A stretch of DNA of 64,000 nucleotides from Dicyema japonicum. Taxonomy: Eukaryota > Dicyemida > Rhombozoa > Dicyemidae. Where the stretch lies: assembly GCA_011109175.1 (NCBI GenBank), contig RDEW01000009.1, positions 109,121-173,120 of the forward strand, given 5' to 3'. Shown here one piece after another: positions 10,976 to 21,689 of the stretch. Below the pieces are notes generated by a model. That model ran no database searches, had not been told where the DNA came from, and worked only from the letters and a program-made list of their open reading frames with translations. The position numbers and the translations under genes are program-made. The stretch's first letter is position 1; every line of letters starts with the position of its first letter.

Positions 10976-12085
10976 GATTTTACTTAATTCTGTCCACGAG
11001 AGACTCCTACTCCATTAAGGTCTCTATACTACACTTGGAATTAAAGTCACCGATATTTTTCCTATCAAAACGACTTTGCTCTCATAACCGAGTTGTGTTT
11101 ATATTTTCAAGTAAGAGATAGTAAAGATTCTTCAACTCAGTTAAAGTCAGTCACGTCGTCTCAATTTTCGTTTATTAATCTTTCCATATGTAATTTTTAA
11201 CAAGAATTGATAAAATCGAGCATTATTGACTTTCTTTGAATATCGGGGCAATTTCTTTTAAACTTAACAGATTATGTTGTCTCTGATTTGACTTAACGGC
11301 AAAAGTAGAAAATCTATAAATCCAAAAAAGATCTCTGAGTTCAACCCATTCTACCAGACAGAAAAGACGTTAGCCATTTCTGCAAAATTGGTGAGATTTC
11401 CGATGAAATAATCTTCTTGCTAGCAGGTGTCACAAAGTTCTACCAAAAACATTGTTTATGTCGATTTTCGAAGATCCTGAATGACATGGATCCTTTTGGT
11501 TTCTGAATAGGAATGACTGGTTACTGTTTCCGCAAAACAAAGGAAAATCCAGAGTTTGAAAATTTCCATAAGGCTTCTTAGCCCCTCTGGACTTGATTCT
11601 TAGATGGTAACTCAAATCCATTCGACCTCTTTCGATGATTTTTTACCTCCTGGCCGTATGAAGATGTGCTTTTCGTCTGCGCATTCTAGATATATTTTAG
11701 AACTTTCCAGAACTATGAAGTTTTTTGAGTTTTTGACTAAAGACAAATTCGTTCCATCTATTTCTTTATATCTAAAATAAAAGAGACAGTTTGATCTGAG
11801 CCGAGGTTTTCAGAAAATAACTAATCGTATAAAAATTAATCCCGGCACTCATTAAAAATAAAAAAATTCAATTCTTTTCGGATACGTAAAAAGTGAGGAG
11901 AAAAATTGGTAAATTTAATGGGCAATTTTTATCAATTTTCTAAAATAGAGAATTCGTTAATATGCAACAATGTCTAAGGATTCATCAAGTTGTAATAAAA
12001 AACGAGTTTTCTTAATAGAAAATGATACATTGTTTTCAATATTCTCCGACAAAGAACCGACGAGAAACAGTGTTATCTGACAAAG
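10976..12085. other. Non-coding stretch, no feature recognised
   Basis: About 1.1 kb of AT-rich DNA. Short open frames exist (for example at 11,430-11,621 minus) but none resembles a known family, and no transposon ends were found. Confidence 0.45.
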
Positions 12086-12585
12086 GTATCTTTTTATTTT
12101 TTGTTCATATTTAGACCAATCATAGTCCGAGCAATGATATGGAAAGCAGTGATTATCAAGTTTTCGCCAATGGTATGCGGTTTCAGTTCTTTTGCTATCA
12201 ATTCAGAAATCAGATGTGAACATTTCAATAATTCTGTTGAGTCCACAAAAGTCTAACTAAACAACATTTGGCTGGATCTACAATACATAGTAAAAACTTA
12301 ATAATACTTGTGTTGTTTTTTTCAAATGCATAAAATAATCCACAGATTTTTTAGAATAGTCCGGATACCTGGAAGTAAAATGTCTATTTAGTTTGCTAGG
12401 AACCATTGCATCATTTGCCAAAACTTCCAGCAAAATTAGGCATTGAGGTAGTTTCTTTTTATCATGTAAATCCAAATGACAAATAAGAATCTTTATGAAA
12501 GACAAACTTATTTATCCATTTAAAAAATAAATATAAATTTATTCAAATTTGTATTTGACTGGTGGCACACTGATGACAATCTCTG
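12086..12585 (-). mobile_element. 5' fragment of the 8,191-type hAT transposon
   Basis: Minus-strand relative of the hAT at 8,191-9,515. The end at 12,585 reads, inverted, CAGAGATTGTCATCAGTGTG, followed outside by ATCTGAGC. The frame at 12,505-12,278 carries the same BED-finger region (NDAMVPSKLNRHFTSRYPDY, VDYFMHLKK). In this copy the second zinc-ligand cysteine is lost (C-L-I-L) and the RHFTSKH histidine is changed to tyrosine. It stops near 12,086, inside the region just after the BED finger. Confidence 0.8.
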
Positions 12586-13291
12586 ATCTGAGCGAATATT
12601 GTGGTAAAACACAGTTTCCTTGCTATAGTGGTTTTAAATTGGTCGGTCAATGGAGAAGGGGTTCAAATATCTCATTTGACTTGCCTAACTAATCCCTCAA
12701 GCGTTGATGTGAGAGTGGATAGCTTTTAGCTCCGAAAGCTGCACCCAACAAAAGAATTCGGAAATCTTCATATTTAAGGTATATAGTTTATTGCAGAAGG
12801 TGTCTCAGAGGTATTGCTTTTTTTCATATTCCATCTTTGTTTCACCAGGGCTATGATATCGCTACTGAGAAACGGCCAGCACGGGAATACACCACCTTGG
12901 GATGGATTTTCGATCAGCGGAAATTATAATAGAATTAAAAAATGTCAGAGTAGTCTCAATTGAATTAAAATTTGTTACATCTTTGAAATTAACAACATTA
13001 CTATTGAAATATACAACATTTCCCACAGGTAAAGATAAAAATATTATGAAAAGCTCACAATTTTTATCGAAAGTATGAGAAATTACCTAAAAGATATAAC
13101 AGGCCAAAGATATAGACAACCTAGACACATCCTAAAATTGGAAACCTCGAGAAAAGTATAAAGAAATCTAAAAGACCGGATAATCTGGTAAACGAAAATA
13201 TAACTTTTTGTTTGAGTCTGCATTATAGTAATTACAGCATCAAGCCAGATCTCTATATCAGTACTATAACAATCCAAATCACACATCAATT
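12586..13291. other. Unit A left flank, no feature recognised
   Basis: Unique sequence up to the start of tandem unit A. Short frames only; nothing recognisable. Confidence 0.4.
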
Positions 13292-13533
13292 TTATAGTCG
13301 CAGTTGACCAAGGACTATCTTTCGCTAGAAAATTAAATAATAATTAGTATTATTGCCACAGGATAACTGGGTTAAAGAAAAAGAATCTCCCATCTAACAA
13401 ATTAATTCAAGGCCGTCAAGGGGGAGAAAATTCAATAAATTTAATTATCACAAAATAATTTATTTTTTATAAAAGTCATGAAATATTTTATTTGAAAATT
13501 AATTTAATTATAAATTCAAAATCTTGTTAGAAA

Positions 13534-15928
13534 ATGGAAATTCCTTCACTATATGCTCATTGCATGAAAACTATTCGAGAATACATTAATGGGACAAATT
13601 ATCAAGCATTAAGCGAAAAAACTAAAAAAATGATTTCTAAAAGATTATCAGAAGATCCAAGTTATTTAGAATATCTATTTGCCGGTGAAAATCGAAAAGA
13701 ACAATATTCACGTATATACAAATTCCAGATGTAGTACATAAGAATATTTTCTGCGTTAAATTGATAAATGAAAAAGTTGACATTAAAGATGTTGTCAGGA
13801 TGATTCAAGTTTATCCGAATTTATCGAATATTAAAATATGGCAAATAACTTCAACAGAAAAGCAGCCTTTACTACCATTTTCACCTAATAACGTCAAATC
13901 ATTCTCACTTCTAGAATATAATGACCCAGATTTGTTACATTCCCTATTTATGACTGGATTTAACAAAATAACATGCCTTGAACTTTTTCATGACGAACGT
14001 GAAGTGTCAGTAATCCTTAAAAGTACCACATTGAAAATAATGGAGAAACTGGAACGCATAGAATTATCTAACGTTATGATTATCGACTTTGAAGAATTTT
14101 TGGCAAACCTAAACAGTCCAGAGTCCTTGTGGTTTGTTTTTTTATAATTCAGTCATTTTGCACTCGTGCATACTGGACTTTGGAATCGTAGAAGGTTGGA
14201 TGTGAACGATATATGTTGTCTTTTTGAAAAAGCAAAGAACCTTACTTTTCTAGATTTATCAAAGTCTCTTATCGATGTACAAAGACTCAAATAGTAATTT
14301 ATTTTAATAATCTTAGTCAAATGCTGAAATACGGATTGAACAAACATCAAGATGAGAATACCTTATTTTTCATTCAAAATATAAACGAATGGGTAAATCT
14401 GAGAAAATAAAATAGATTGATCGAGAATTGGCATTAAATAACTTAGCCAGGTTTGTTGTAACTACAAGAACTATTGGATGAAACAATCTGTAAGTTTCGC
14501 AATAAGAAACTTCGAAATAACTTTCTAAATCGATTTTTGAGAGTATTTTGAAAATATTATTGTAGATTTTATATCATAAATATAACGTCAAAGATTATAG
14601 ATACCCGCGTTATTCTATGTAACTTATTATATTACTTCAGAAATATTCTAAATCATATTACCAAAACACACGATATTTCGTATTTTAATCGTCGGTATGA
14701 GTTGATCTTATTCGTAGTTTAATTTATGATATTTTTCTCATTGTTCTTATGTTTTGCATATGTAATAGAAAATTGGTAATTGAGATTTTAAATTTGTAGC
14801 ATATTGCTCTTGATTGTTCAAATTTATTATTCAATTTAAAACCATGGAATACGCCAATTTTCGTTGATTACTTTTTATTTTAGATCAATGCGTTGTCATG
14901 CATGTTTATTGCAATAGCTACATCTCCCGACCCTAATAATAGAATATATAAAAACTGTCGATTTGTCATGAAACGTTTAAATATCGGATTTTTATCTTAT
15001 TTTGGGCATTCTGGACTTGTCAAAGTTTAAAATTTTGTATTTTTAGTACTGCCTTGAATGTATCAAAACATTATCTGTCGGAGTTGGTGGGTTTCTATTT
15101 ATATTGGGCTGGCTATTAGGTATTTGAAATACGTTTAGTTAGACGAAAATAAAATGAATGTGAATTTGTTTATTGATTTTGGCGGAATTGAAATTATTTG
15201 TCATATTGATGATAGATCCCGGTTCAAAAATTCCAACTTAAAGATTATGCTTTCACTCGTTGAAATTGCGGAAAATCTTGCTAAATTCCCGAAATCTAGA
15301 CGTTTACTGGGGGCTTGTAGACTCGTAGAATTTTTATTGTAAACTTGTTAACTTATTAAAAAGGATCCAACTTACGACAATTGGGAATTCTATCTGCCCT
15401 ATAGAATCAGGCGGTGCATGTGTATTTTATTGAGTGATTCTCATATTTCCCCTACATTTATAAATTTGGATATAGGTGATATGAGCCCCCGAGAAATGAT
15501 TCTAGATAAAATTTTTCAATTTGTAAATAAATATACTTTTGCAGGATGTCATGATATTATTGAATGTGATGCTGATAGAAGGTTATTCCATTTTATATGT
15601 AAGGTCGTTTATGTCAACAGTAAATCTATTATGCGTAAACACAGATGAGCGAATTTGGCTTTGGGCTGTGTGGGAATGTGCTAATATATCATTTACATCT
15701 CGTTAATATTTATTTTTATAATAGCAAATGTACTTATGTTCAAATTGATGGACTATTATATTCTTCCGAAAATTAGCAATGTATGTATAAAATCTAAAAT
15801 GGAAGAGATCCATCACTATTTTTGGACTTTTAGAATAAATTACTTTGTTGCTATTTTTATAATTTTAGGAATTCATTAGAAGTCAACTTAGAAGTGCGAA
15901 TTCTTTAGTTATTTCAATTTCTCATTAA
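13534..15928 (+). pseudogene. ZYG11/ZER1-like gene, decayed copy 1
   Basis: Aligned by eye with the intact copy at 48,895-51,275, it has the same ATG, exon order and ultrashort intron positions. One base is lost near 13,721 (tacaaattcc against tacaagattcc), so the first frame ends after 66 codons. One base is gained near 14,470 (actacaagaac). The acceptor of intron 11 near 15,368 is shifted by one base, which puts the downstream exon out of frame. Introns at positions matching 12 and 13 keep GT and AG. The 3' end is longer than in copy C if the last intron is removed (stop at 15,926-15,928). Some one-base differences could be sequencing error, but several independent ones argue for a pseudogene. 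Confidence 0.8.
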
Positions 15929-15954
15929 CAAATAATTAATTATTATTAATTGCA

Positions 15955-16212
15955 ATGTCCACGGAACCAGAAAAGTTAGCTAATTTGAGATTCCAATTTT
16001 GCCATGCATCTCTGGATTTGCGTTGTAAGTAGTTTCCATCCTCCCCTTTTTTTCGTAACCGCTTTCAGATCATTCAGATCTCTCCTCTCCTGTTTTCAGT
16101 TTTCTTCTATGTAAGTGATATCTTTTTCAAGCGTCGACGGCAACGTTGTTCTTTGTCGACCTCGATACGTTGTTATGTCTAATATAGGAAATTATGATTC
16201 AATGGACGAATG
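15955..16212 (+). CDS. Candidate host gene 5' exons, unrecognised
   Basis: Just downstream of the ZYG11-like copy an ATG opens MSTEPEKLANLRFQFCHASL, followed by a GTAAGT donor at about 16,025 and a pyrimidine-rich stretch ending in CAG about 44 nt later. A second GTAAGT donor (near 16,110) is followed by CAAG 21 nt on. The same arrangement is kept in unit B (32,448-32,703) but is absent after copy C. The protein is not recognised. The LINE 3' fragment starting near 16,210 may have truncated it. The assignment rests only on the initiator and the splice-like signals. Confidence 0.3.
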
Positions 16213-16900
16213 AATAACTCACTCAAAGAGAAATGGAGTCACACAAAGAAACTTGGCTTCCTATTAGGAGATAGTGAAGATATCATACGGAGAAAAACCA
16301 TGGCAAACGCGGCATTACACAGGCTGAAAAACCTATGGCTAAAACGGAGAGGGAACAACATAAAACAAAAGATAATGTTATACAACACTTTTATCAATCC
16401 AATCCTCCTATACAACTCTGGGACCTGGGCCACCTCAAAAGAGGATTTGGAGAGGCTAGACTCGTTTCACAGGAATCATCTAAAAACATTACTGGAATGT
16501 CCTGGCCATCCAAATTTTGCGGAAAGGACTGTACAATAAGTGTGACTGTACACCATTAAGTCACGAGATCATTAGCTCTTGTTGGAGACTTTTTGGACAA
16601 GTCCTGAAATTGGACCCGATATTCACCTTTCCCCGAATATCGCAATGGAAGATTATTACTCTTCTCCAATGTAAAGCGATATAGTGGAAGACCGAGAACA
16701 ACCCTACCGGTCGTTTTACAAAACGATTTGAAAGCCGTAAAGAAAACATTGGCATCTGGTGACGATCTGGACTCACTGAGGGGTCTAGCTAAGAACAGAA
16801 GAGCTTGGAGCAACTAACTAATTCTCTTATATTTTTTGCTGCACATGCGGGGCTATAAATATTATGGCTCTCGTAAAAGTGCTAATAATAATAATGATTC
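16210..16900 (+). pseudogene. LINE reverse transcriptase C-terminal end with 3' tail
   Basis: The frame from 16,210 gives EKWSHTKKLGFLLGDSEDII, KQKIMLYNTFINPILLYNSG and RLDSFHRNHL. After frame changes, 16,640-16,815 gives GRPRTTLPVVLQNDL, GDDLDSLRG and AKNRRAWSN, which is the conserved C-terminus. The 3' untranslated end has ctgcacatgcggggctataa and ttatggctctcgtaaaagtg and finishes in (taa)n near 16,880-16,897. Same family as 3,983-4,801 and 20,870-21,110. It is 5' truncated and frameshifted. Confidence 0.82.
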
Positions 16901-17159
16901 CACGGCCTGATTGGCCGGTGCCATTTCCAAAACTCTTGTGATATATCAAAGAGCTGCCATTTTGCCGAAGTAACTTTATTCCCAATCTATGTTGTTTGAG
17001 TAATTCTGTAGAGCTCGTCGTTAGTCATCCGTTTTGGTCAGAAATAATTTTCATAATTGTATTTTTGACCGGCATTCTCAATCAATTGATATTAATTTAA
17101 TCTTATTAATTTAACTTACATATATTTTACTGATCACGAGGTCAACCAAATGTTATTAA

Positions 17160-17400
17160 ATCTTAATTTATTTTATTATCCCCCTATACACTAAGAAGGA
17201 AGTTAAAAGTGAAAAACTAGTTAAGTGTATCCAGCTTCCAATGCTACGGAAACAGAGTCCATTCGGTACCAGTATAAAAGATAAAAGACCTCCATTAGTT
17301 GCAGTTGTGGAAAACTTTCCCATGGAGTGGGGGAGAGCAAATGAATTTTTTTAGTGTCGTCTGGTACTGGGCGCCATTCTATTAAAAACGGAAAGAGAAG
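17160..17400 (-). repeat. Recurrent ~240-bp SINE-type repeat (family 2), minus copy
   Basis: Inverted, it carries ttttccacaactgcaacta, aatggactctgtttccgtag, ggaagctggatacacttaac and a tail of ataataaaataaa. The same blocks occur at 20,520-20,800, 27,600-27,790, 33,660-33,895, 35,760-36,060 and 46,485-46,655. It is short, non-coding, dispersed and has a simple AT-rich tail, which fits a SINE. No clear tRNA promoter boxes were seen. Confidence 0.6.
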
Positions 17401-17519
17401 GAACAGACAAAACAAATAAAAACTTCTTTTATTTGTTAAAAAATTACATTTAATAATTAATTTTTGTATTTTTCTAAAAATAAATTGCAATTTTTTGATA
17501 TTTTTATTTTTCGGTTGTC

Positions 17520-18640
17520 CAACAAGTGCCTTTGTGTCTCACGGAAACTCACTTTTGTCTATGTGGGTGGATGTGAAGAAGGCTTACGATTCAGTTGATC
17601 ATTCTTACCTTGTCGAGTCGTACACACTCTGTTTATGTTTGGTTCATTAGCTTTGTAGTGGATGTGATAAATATGTGAAATCTGAACTATAATAGGCACC
17701 GGATAGGCGAGGTAAAACTCAAGAGGGGAATCCTTCAGGGGGGTCGCATGTCTCCGCTGCTCTTTTTTCTATGTTTGGAGCCATTGATTCGCCGCCTCAA
17801 TGACCGTTTTGAGCAAATACCAGTTCATTGTGAAAGGGTTTGTTTCAGTACAAATCACCTTCTTTTTATCGATGACCTGAAGGTGTATGCTCGAACAGCC
17901 AAGGATCTCTCCTTGGGGGTCTGTGCCAGGGAATTATTTGAGAGTATAGACTAGATTTGAATTATTAAAAGTCTGCGAATAACACGCATGTAGCGAGTTG
18001 TAAGAGTCCTAGATGAACACGAAGGATATAAGTATCTGGGTGTTACCGAAACTCCAAAGTCCCTTATAATGTTTGAGACAAAGCGACAAATTATTATTAT
18101 GACGTCTCTAAATGCAAGGAATTTGTTACTAGCATTAAATGAGTATGCTGTCTCGCTGCTAAACTACTACATAGGTGTTGTGGAGTTTGAGCTACATGAG
18201 TATGATGAGATGGATGTTATGATCCGTGGAGTACTGAGGGAAAACCATGTCCATGTGCTGGCAGCCAATAAGGAGAGACTACATTTCCCCCGTAATAAAT
18301 TCGGCCGTGGACTGTGTGGAGTAGTCCAACTAAGTGAGCGCATCCTAATGCGAATGCACAATACCCTGATAGCTGGGTCAAGTGTGTCTGCTAGGAAGCA
18401 CTCCATAATAACTACCGAGAAAACACGGGCAACCCACCTAGGCACTATCAGACCTTTTTGTCTGCTAAGTATGGTGTTGATGATGGTGGGCTAGTAAATG
18501 TGATGGCGTTGATCGAATTACAATATAATAATTTGATGGAAAAGATCAACTTAAATAGACTTCACAAGGTCCTCTTCAGAGCATTGGACAACCCCCCGTC
18601 GACAATATGCATTGTTAGAGAAATTATAATTTAGTATTAA
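17520..18640 (+). pseudogene. LINE reverse transcriptase (HERO/R2-like group)
   Basis: Ordered motifs on the plus strand in broken frames: LSMWVDVKKAYDSVDHSYL (motif A), KRGILQGG then SPLLFFLCLEPLIRRLND (motif B), HLLFIDDLKVYARTAKDL (motif C, FIDD), GYKYLGV, then RNLLLALNEYAVSLLNYYIG and HFPRNKFGRGLCGV. This set (I/MDDLK-x-YA, the AIN-x-WAVP-like helix, PR-x-x-x-GRGL) is typical of LINEs that carry a restriction-enzyme-like endonuclease. The segment 17,408-18,848 exists only in unit A. The matching C-terminal piece is at 21,175-21,672. Confidence 0.78.
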
Positions 18641-18649
18641 ATATTTTTC

Positions 18650-19740
18650 AATATTGTTTTCTTTGAAATTTCTATCTTTAGACATCTGTTTTTTTCAAAC
18701 GTGAGAAATATTGTTTCACTGGAATTTAACAGCAGGATATTTTGTAACATGTCATTGGATTTATTGATTTGTTAGTCATTTTAGCAACATCCATTAAATC
18801 ATTCTTCTCATACCTTTCAATAAAATAATTTTCAATATCTCCTTTTCAGAAATAGAACTAAAATTTTCAAAATTCAAAACTTTTACGATTGAAATATAAA
18901 TTTTTTTTCAAATTAGTTTTTAGCCATTGTATTTAGTAATTTTGGAGTTCATGAAACAAATTTTTATTCATTGTCAATTGCTTCGCATTCGTAACATTAA
19001 TCCTATCGTTTTCAAAATTTTTCACTGTCTTTTATTGCAACAAAATTTTCGGAATAATAAAATACGCTTCTAAGAAACCCTCACATATTGAGAAAATTAC
19101 ATCTGGAGGTAATCTAATCCCATGAAACATAGCTCTGCGCTTAATTAATTTCGAAAGATGATATAAGGCGCCGGATCGTTAATAAATAATTTCAAATTTA
19201 AAATTTTTAATAAGAATCCATCAAAAACATTAATAATTGTTTGAATTATATCATTCGAATACGAATGTAATTTATACCTGATTTCACAATGCATAAAGTT
19301 TCTGGATTACAAATTGTCCAGAAAATTACAGTTAATATTATTTTCCTGTTAGTGTTAATTTCATCAATAATAAAATAGAATCATTTTTTTAAATATTTTC
19401 TGTAGTTCAATAATGTGTCGATCATAAAGTTTATGTATATTTTTTGCAGTGGTATAATTGAAAGTGATATTATTTTTAACAAATAATTTTTTTTAATAGA
19501 ACTATTCACTAATCCGCCAAGTTTATTTAAAAATGCTTTAACAAAAAAAACATTCAGTTTTTTCGTTATCTTTAATAAGAAAAAATGAACGGTGTCTATA
19601 CATTTTTGGCATTCTGTCTGATTTCGTTTTCCTTTAAAATGTTGATCGATGTAGTATTGTTAAGATGATTTTACTATCTTAGAGCATTTTTGGCAAAATA
19701 AATTTTCTTTAAATGTTCTTGTAAATATTTATTAGTGTTT
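18650..19740. other. AT-rich DNA with a degraded minus-strand frame
   Basis: Mostly non-coding. Around 19,300-19,040 the minus strand holds a frame (HCEIRYKLHSYSNDI...) that is longer and uninterrupted in unit B (34,095-34,349). Confidence 0.4.
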
Positions 19741-19743
19741 CCT

Positions 19744-20330
19744 TTCAAAATGGCCTCCAATTAATTTTCAAGTTTTAGACAGGTTCATCAAAACCATTAC
19801 GAGATTTACCAAAAAAGACATCCTTAGATAAAAAATTCATCTTTTAAATCTTATAAACATTGATTTTAGTGAGTACTCAACATTTTACCAAGGTCTTTCA
19901 AATTTTTAGAACAAATGTTACTTAACAAGAATCCGACAGAATATATATTCAATTTAATAGAATATGTATTCTATTAACTTTTTTAATTATTTTACTATTT
20001 TCCTGTTTAAAATAAATCATTCATTCTAAAGCTGTATGAAAATAAAAATATTAAAAAGACGACATTTTACTTAAAGATGTCGAGGATCTTGTTAAAATGG
20101 TCTACATACCCATTAAAATCAAATTTTTATTAGATTTAAAAAAGATGACTTTTTACCTAAAGATGTCGAGGACCTTGGTAAACTGTTCAATTTACCAATA
20201 TGACCCATCAAAATCAATTTTGTAATATTTAAAAAGATGACTTTTCTATCTAAGGATGTCTTTTTGGTAAAATCTCGTGATAGTCTTGATGAATTGTAGG
20301 CCACTTTGAATGGACACGTTATCAATTTTT
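19744..20330 (+). repeat. Fold-back (MITE-like) repeat, full copy
   Basis: Left arm ttcaaaatggcctccaatta ... aaaaaagacatccttagat pairs with the right arm, which inverted reads ttcaaagtggcctacaattc ... aaaaagacatccttagat. The inner part repeats cgaggatct/cgacatctttaggtaaaa modules, and the centre has the palindromic gaatatatattcaattt / agaatatgtattctatt. No coding capacity. Copies: 7,672-7,910 (half) and 34,665-35,600 (with a SINE inside). Confidence 0.7.
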
Positions 20331-20519
20331 GGGTATTGCTTTTAAAATTCGTTCCTTATTTTTGCCTGAGTTCTAATAATTTTAATAATTGAGAAAATAC
20401 AAACCTGTCATTAAGTGAAGACAGCTAATACACGACAAAAACTATTTATTATTTCATTTTGAATCATTTTTGCCACGTGGCGACATGTGGTGCTGCGTGG
20501 TTAATTGGTTTAATTTTTC

Positions 20520-20800
20520 TGCTTGCTTGTCTGTTCCTCCTCTCTCTTCCTAATAGAGTGGCGTCATGTGATCCACCTGTCTAGGTGACGCCCAATGCCA
20601 GGCCTGCATGAAAAAGGATCATTTGTTCTTCCCACTCTAGTGAAGGAGTTTCCACAACTGCATGTAATGGACGTCTTACCCTTTATGCTATTTCCGGATG
20701 GACTCTGTTTCTGTAGAAGTGGAAACTGGATACACTTAATTAGTTGTTTACTTTAACTTCTTTATCGGTGTATCCGGGGTTAATAAATAAATAAATATTA
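20520..20800 (+). repeat. SINE-type repeat (family 2), plus copy
   Basis: Carries ctagtgaaggagtttccaca, ggactctgtttctgtagaag, actggatacacttaattagt and tcggtgtatccggggttaat, followed by an aataaataaata tail. Head region includes gtgacgcccaatgccaggcc. Confidence 0.6.
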
Positions 20801-20869
20801 TTTCTATAGGCACGTATGAGATTCCAAGATCAAGACAAAGCATGTGCAAAACGAAAAAGTTATTAATCT

Positions 20870-21110
20870 AATTAACATAGCCCATCACCTTTTATCCGTT
20901 GCCATGTTCCGCATATCTAGATCATCCCCATTTTTAAGGCACTTTCTAATCCTACTGAGATCTTTATCTAAGATTACTAGCAGTTTTGTTTTTGGCCGAC
21001 CGCGGAAAGCGAAACCTCTAAGAAAAAATACTTCTCCAATGCTATGTTGGCAATGGTCCCCATATCGTGACGGAATATGTATCCAAACAGCCTCCATCTT
21101 GAATCAATAA
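20870..21110 (-). pseudogene. LINE C-terminal fragment
   Basis: The minus strand reads SIGEVFFLRGFAFRGRPKTK, LVILDKDLSRIRKC, NGDDLDMRNMATDKR. This matches the GRPRTTLPVVLQNDL...GDDLDSLRG...AKNRRAW block at 16,640-16,815, so it belongs to the same LINE family. Present in unit B at about 36,090-36,320. Confidence 0.7.
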
Positions 21111-21174
21111 TTTCACATGCTATTGGCTCAGTTCCTGTTATCTTGTACAAGATTTTGGACGGCTATTTGAAAAA

Positions 21175-21672
21175 GCTTCGAAAAGAAAGGATTGCTCGGA
21201 GATTGTGGTACACGATAAGGAGTCTAGCCACGTCCTTATCATAGAGGTTGACATTACGTCTCAAAACCGTTTGCAGAGTGTAGAGGTAGAAAAAAGGAAG
21301 TATGACTTGCTTGCAAACGAGATGGGGCAGATGCTTGTTTGTTAGGTCTTTGTTATTCCAATAGTAATGGCGTGGGAAGGAATTGAAACAAAGTACCAAA
21401 AGGGTTTTCTGAAGCAGTTAGGGGTAGATAGGAAGCTCCAGGCTTATCTACAGTCCACTGAATTAAAGCAGACCCTAGAGAGCTTGACACTGGAGTATAC
21501 GAGGCAGAGCCCGGAGATGTCATATGGGCAGAGAGTTCAATTAGACAAGGCGCTTTCGGAGTTGTTTAGGCAACCAGAATCGAACCAGTCTGAAGAATCT
21601 GGAGAACAGGAAGTGTTCGACTGTTTATCTTTGCAATTATACAATACTTACTTGTTTCCAAAAACTCGATAG
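21175..21672 (+). pseudogene. LINE C-terminal region with a nuclease-like VD/EVDIT motif
   Basis: Plus-strand frame: DCSEIVVHDKESSHVLIIEV, DITSQNRLQSVEVEKRKYDL, LANEMGQML, one stop, then a second open frame from 21,367 (KGFLKQLGVDRKLQAYLQST, LTLEYTRQSPEMSYGQRVQL). The first part resembles the PD-(D/E)xK-like end of restriction-like endonuclease LINEs, matching the RT type at 17,520-18,640. Segment about 21,062-21,684 is absent from unit B. A degraded minus copy is at 10,010-10,420. Confidence 0.6.
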
Positions 21673-21689
21673 TTTAAGATATAAAGCCG

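Noticed and set aside
13083-13289. Minus-strand ORF left of unit A as the rest of the RTE-type endonuclease
   Set aside because: Similarity ends at about 13,292. The ORF residues do not resemble the endonuclease seen at 29,210-29,810.
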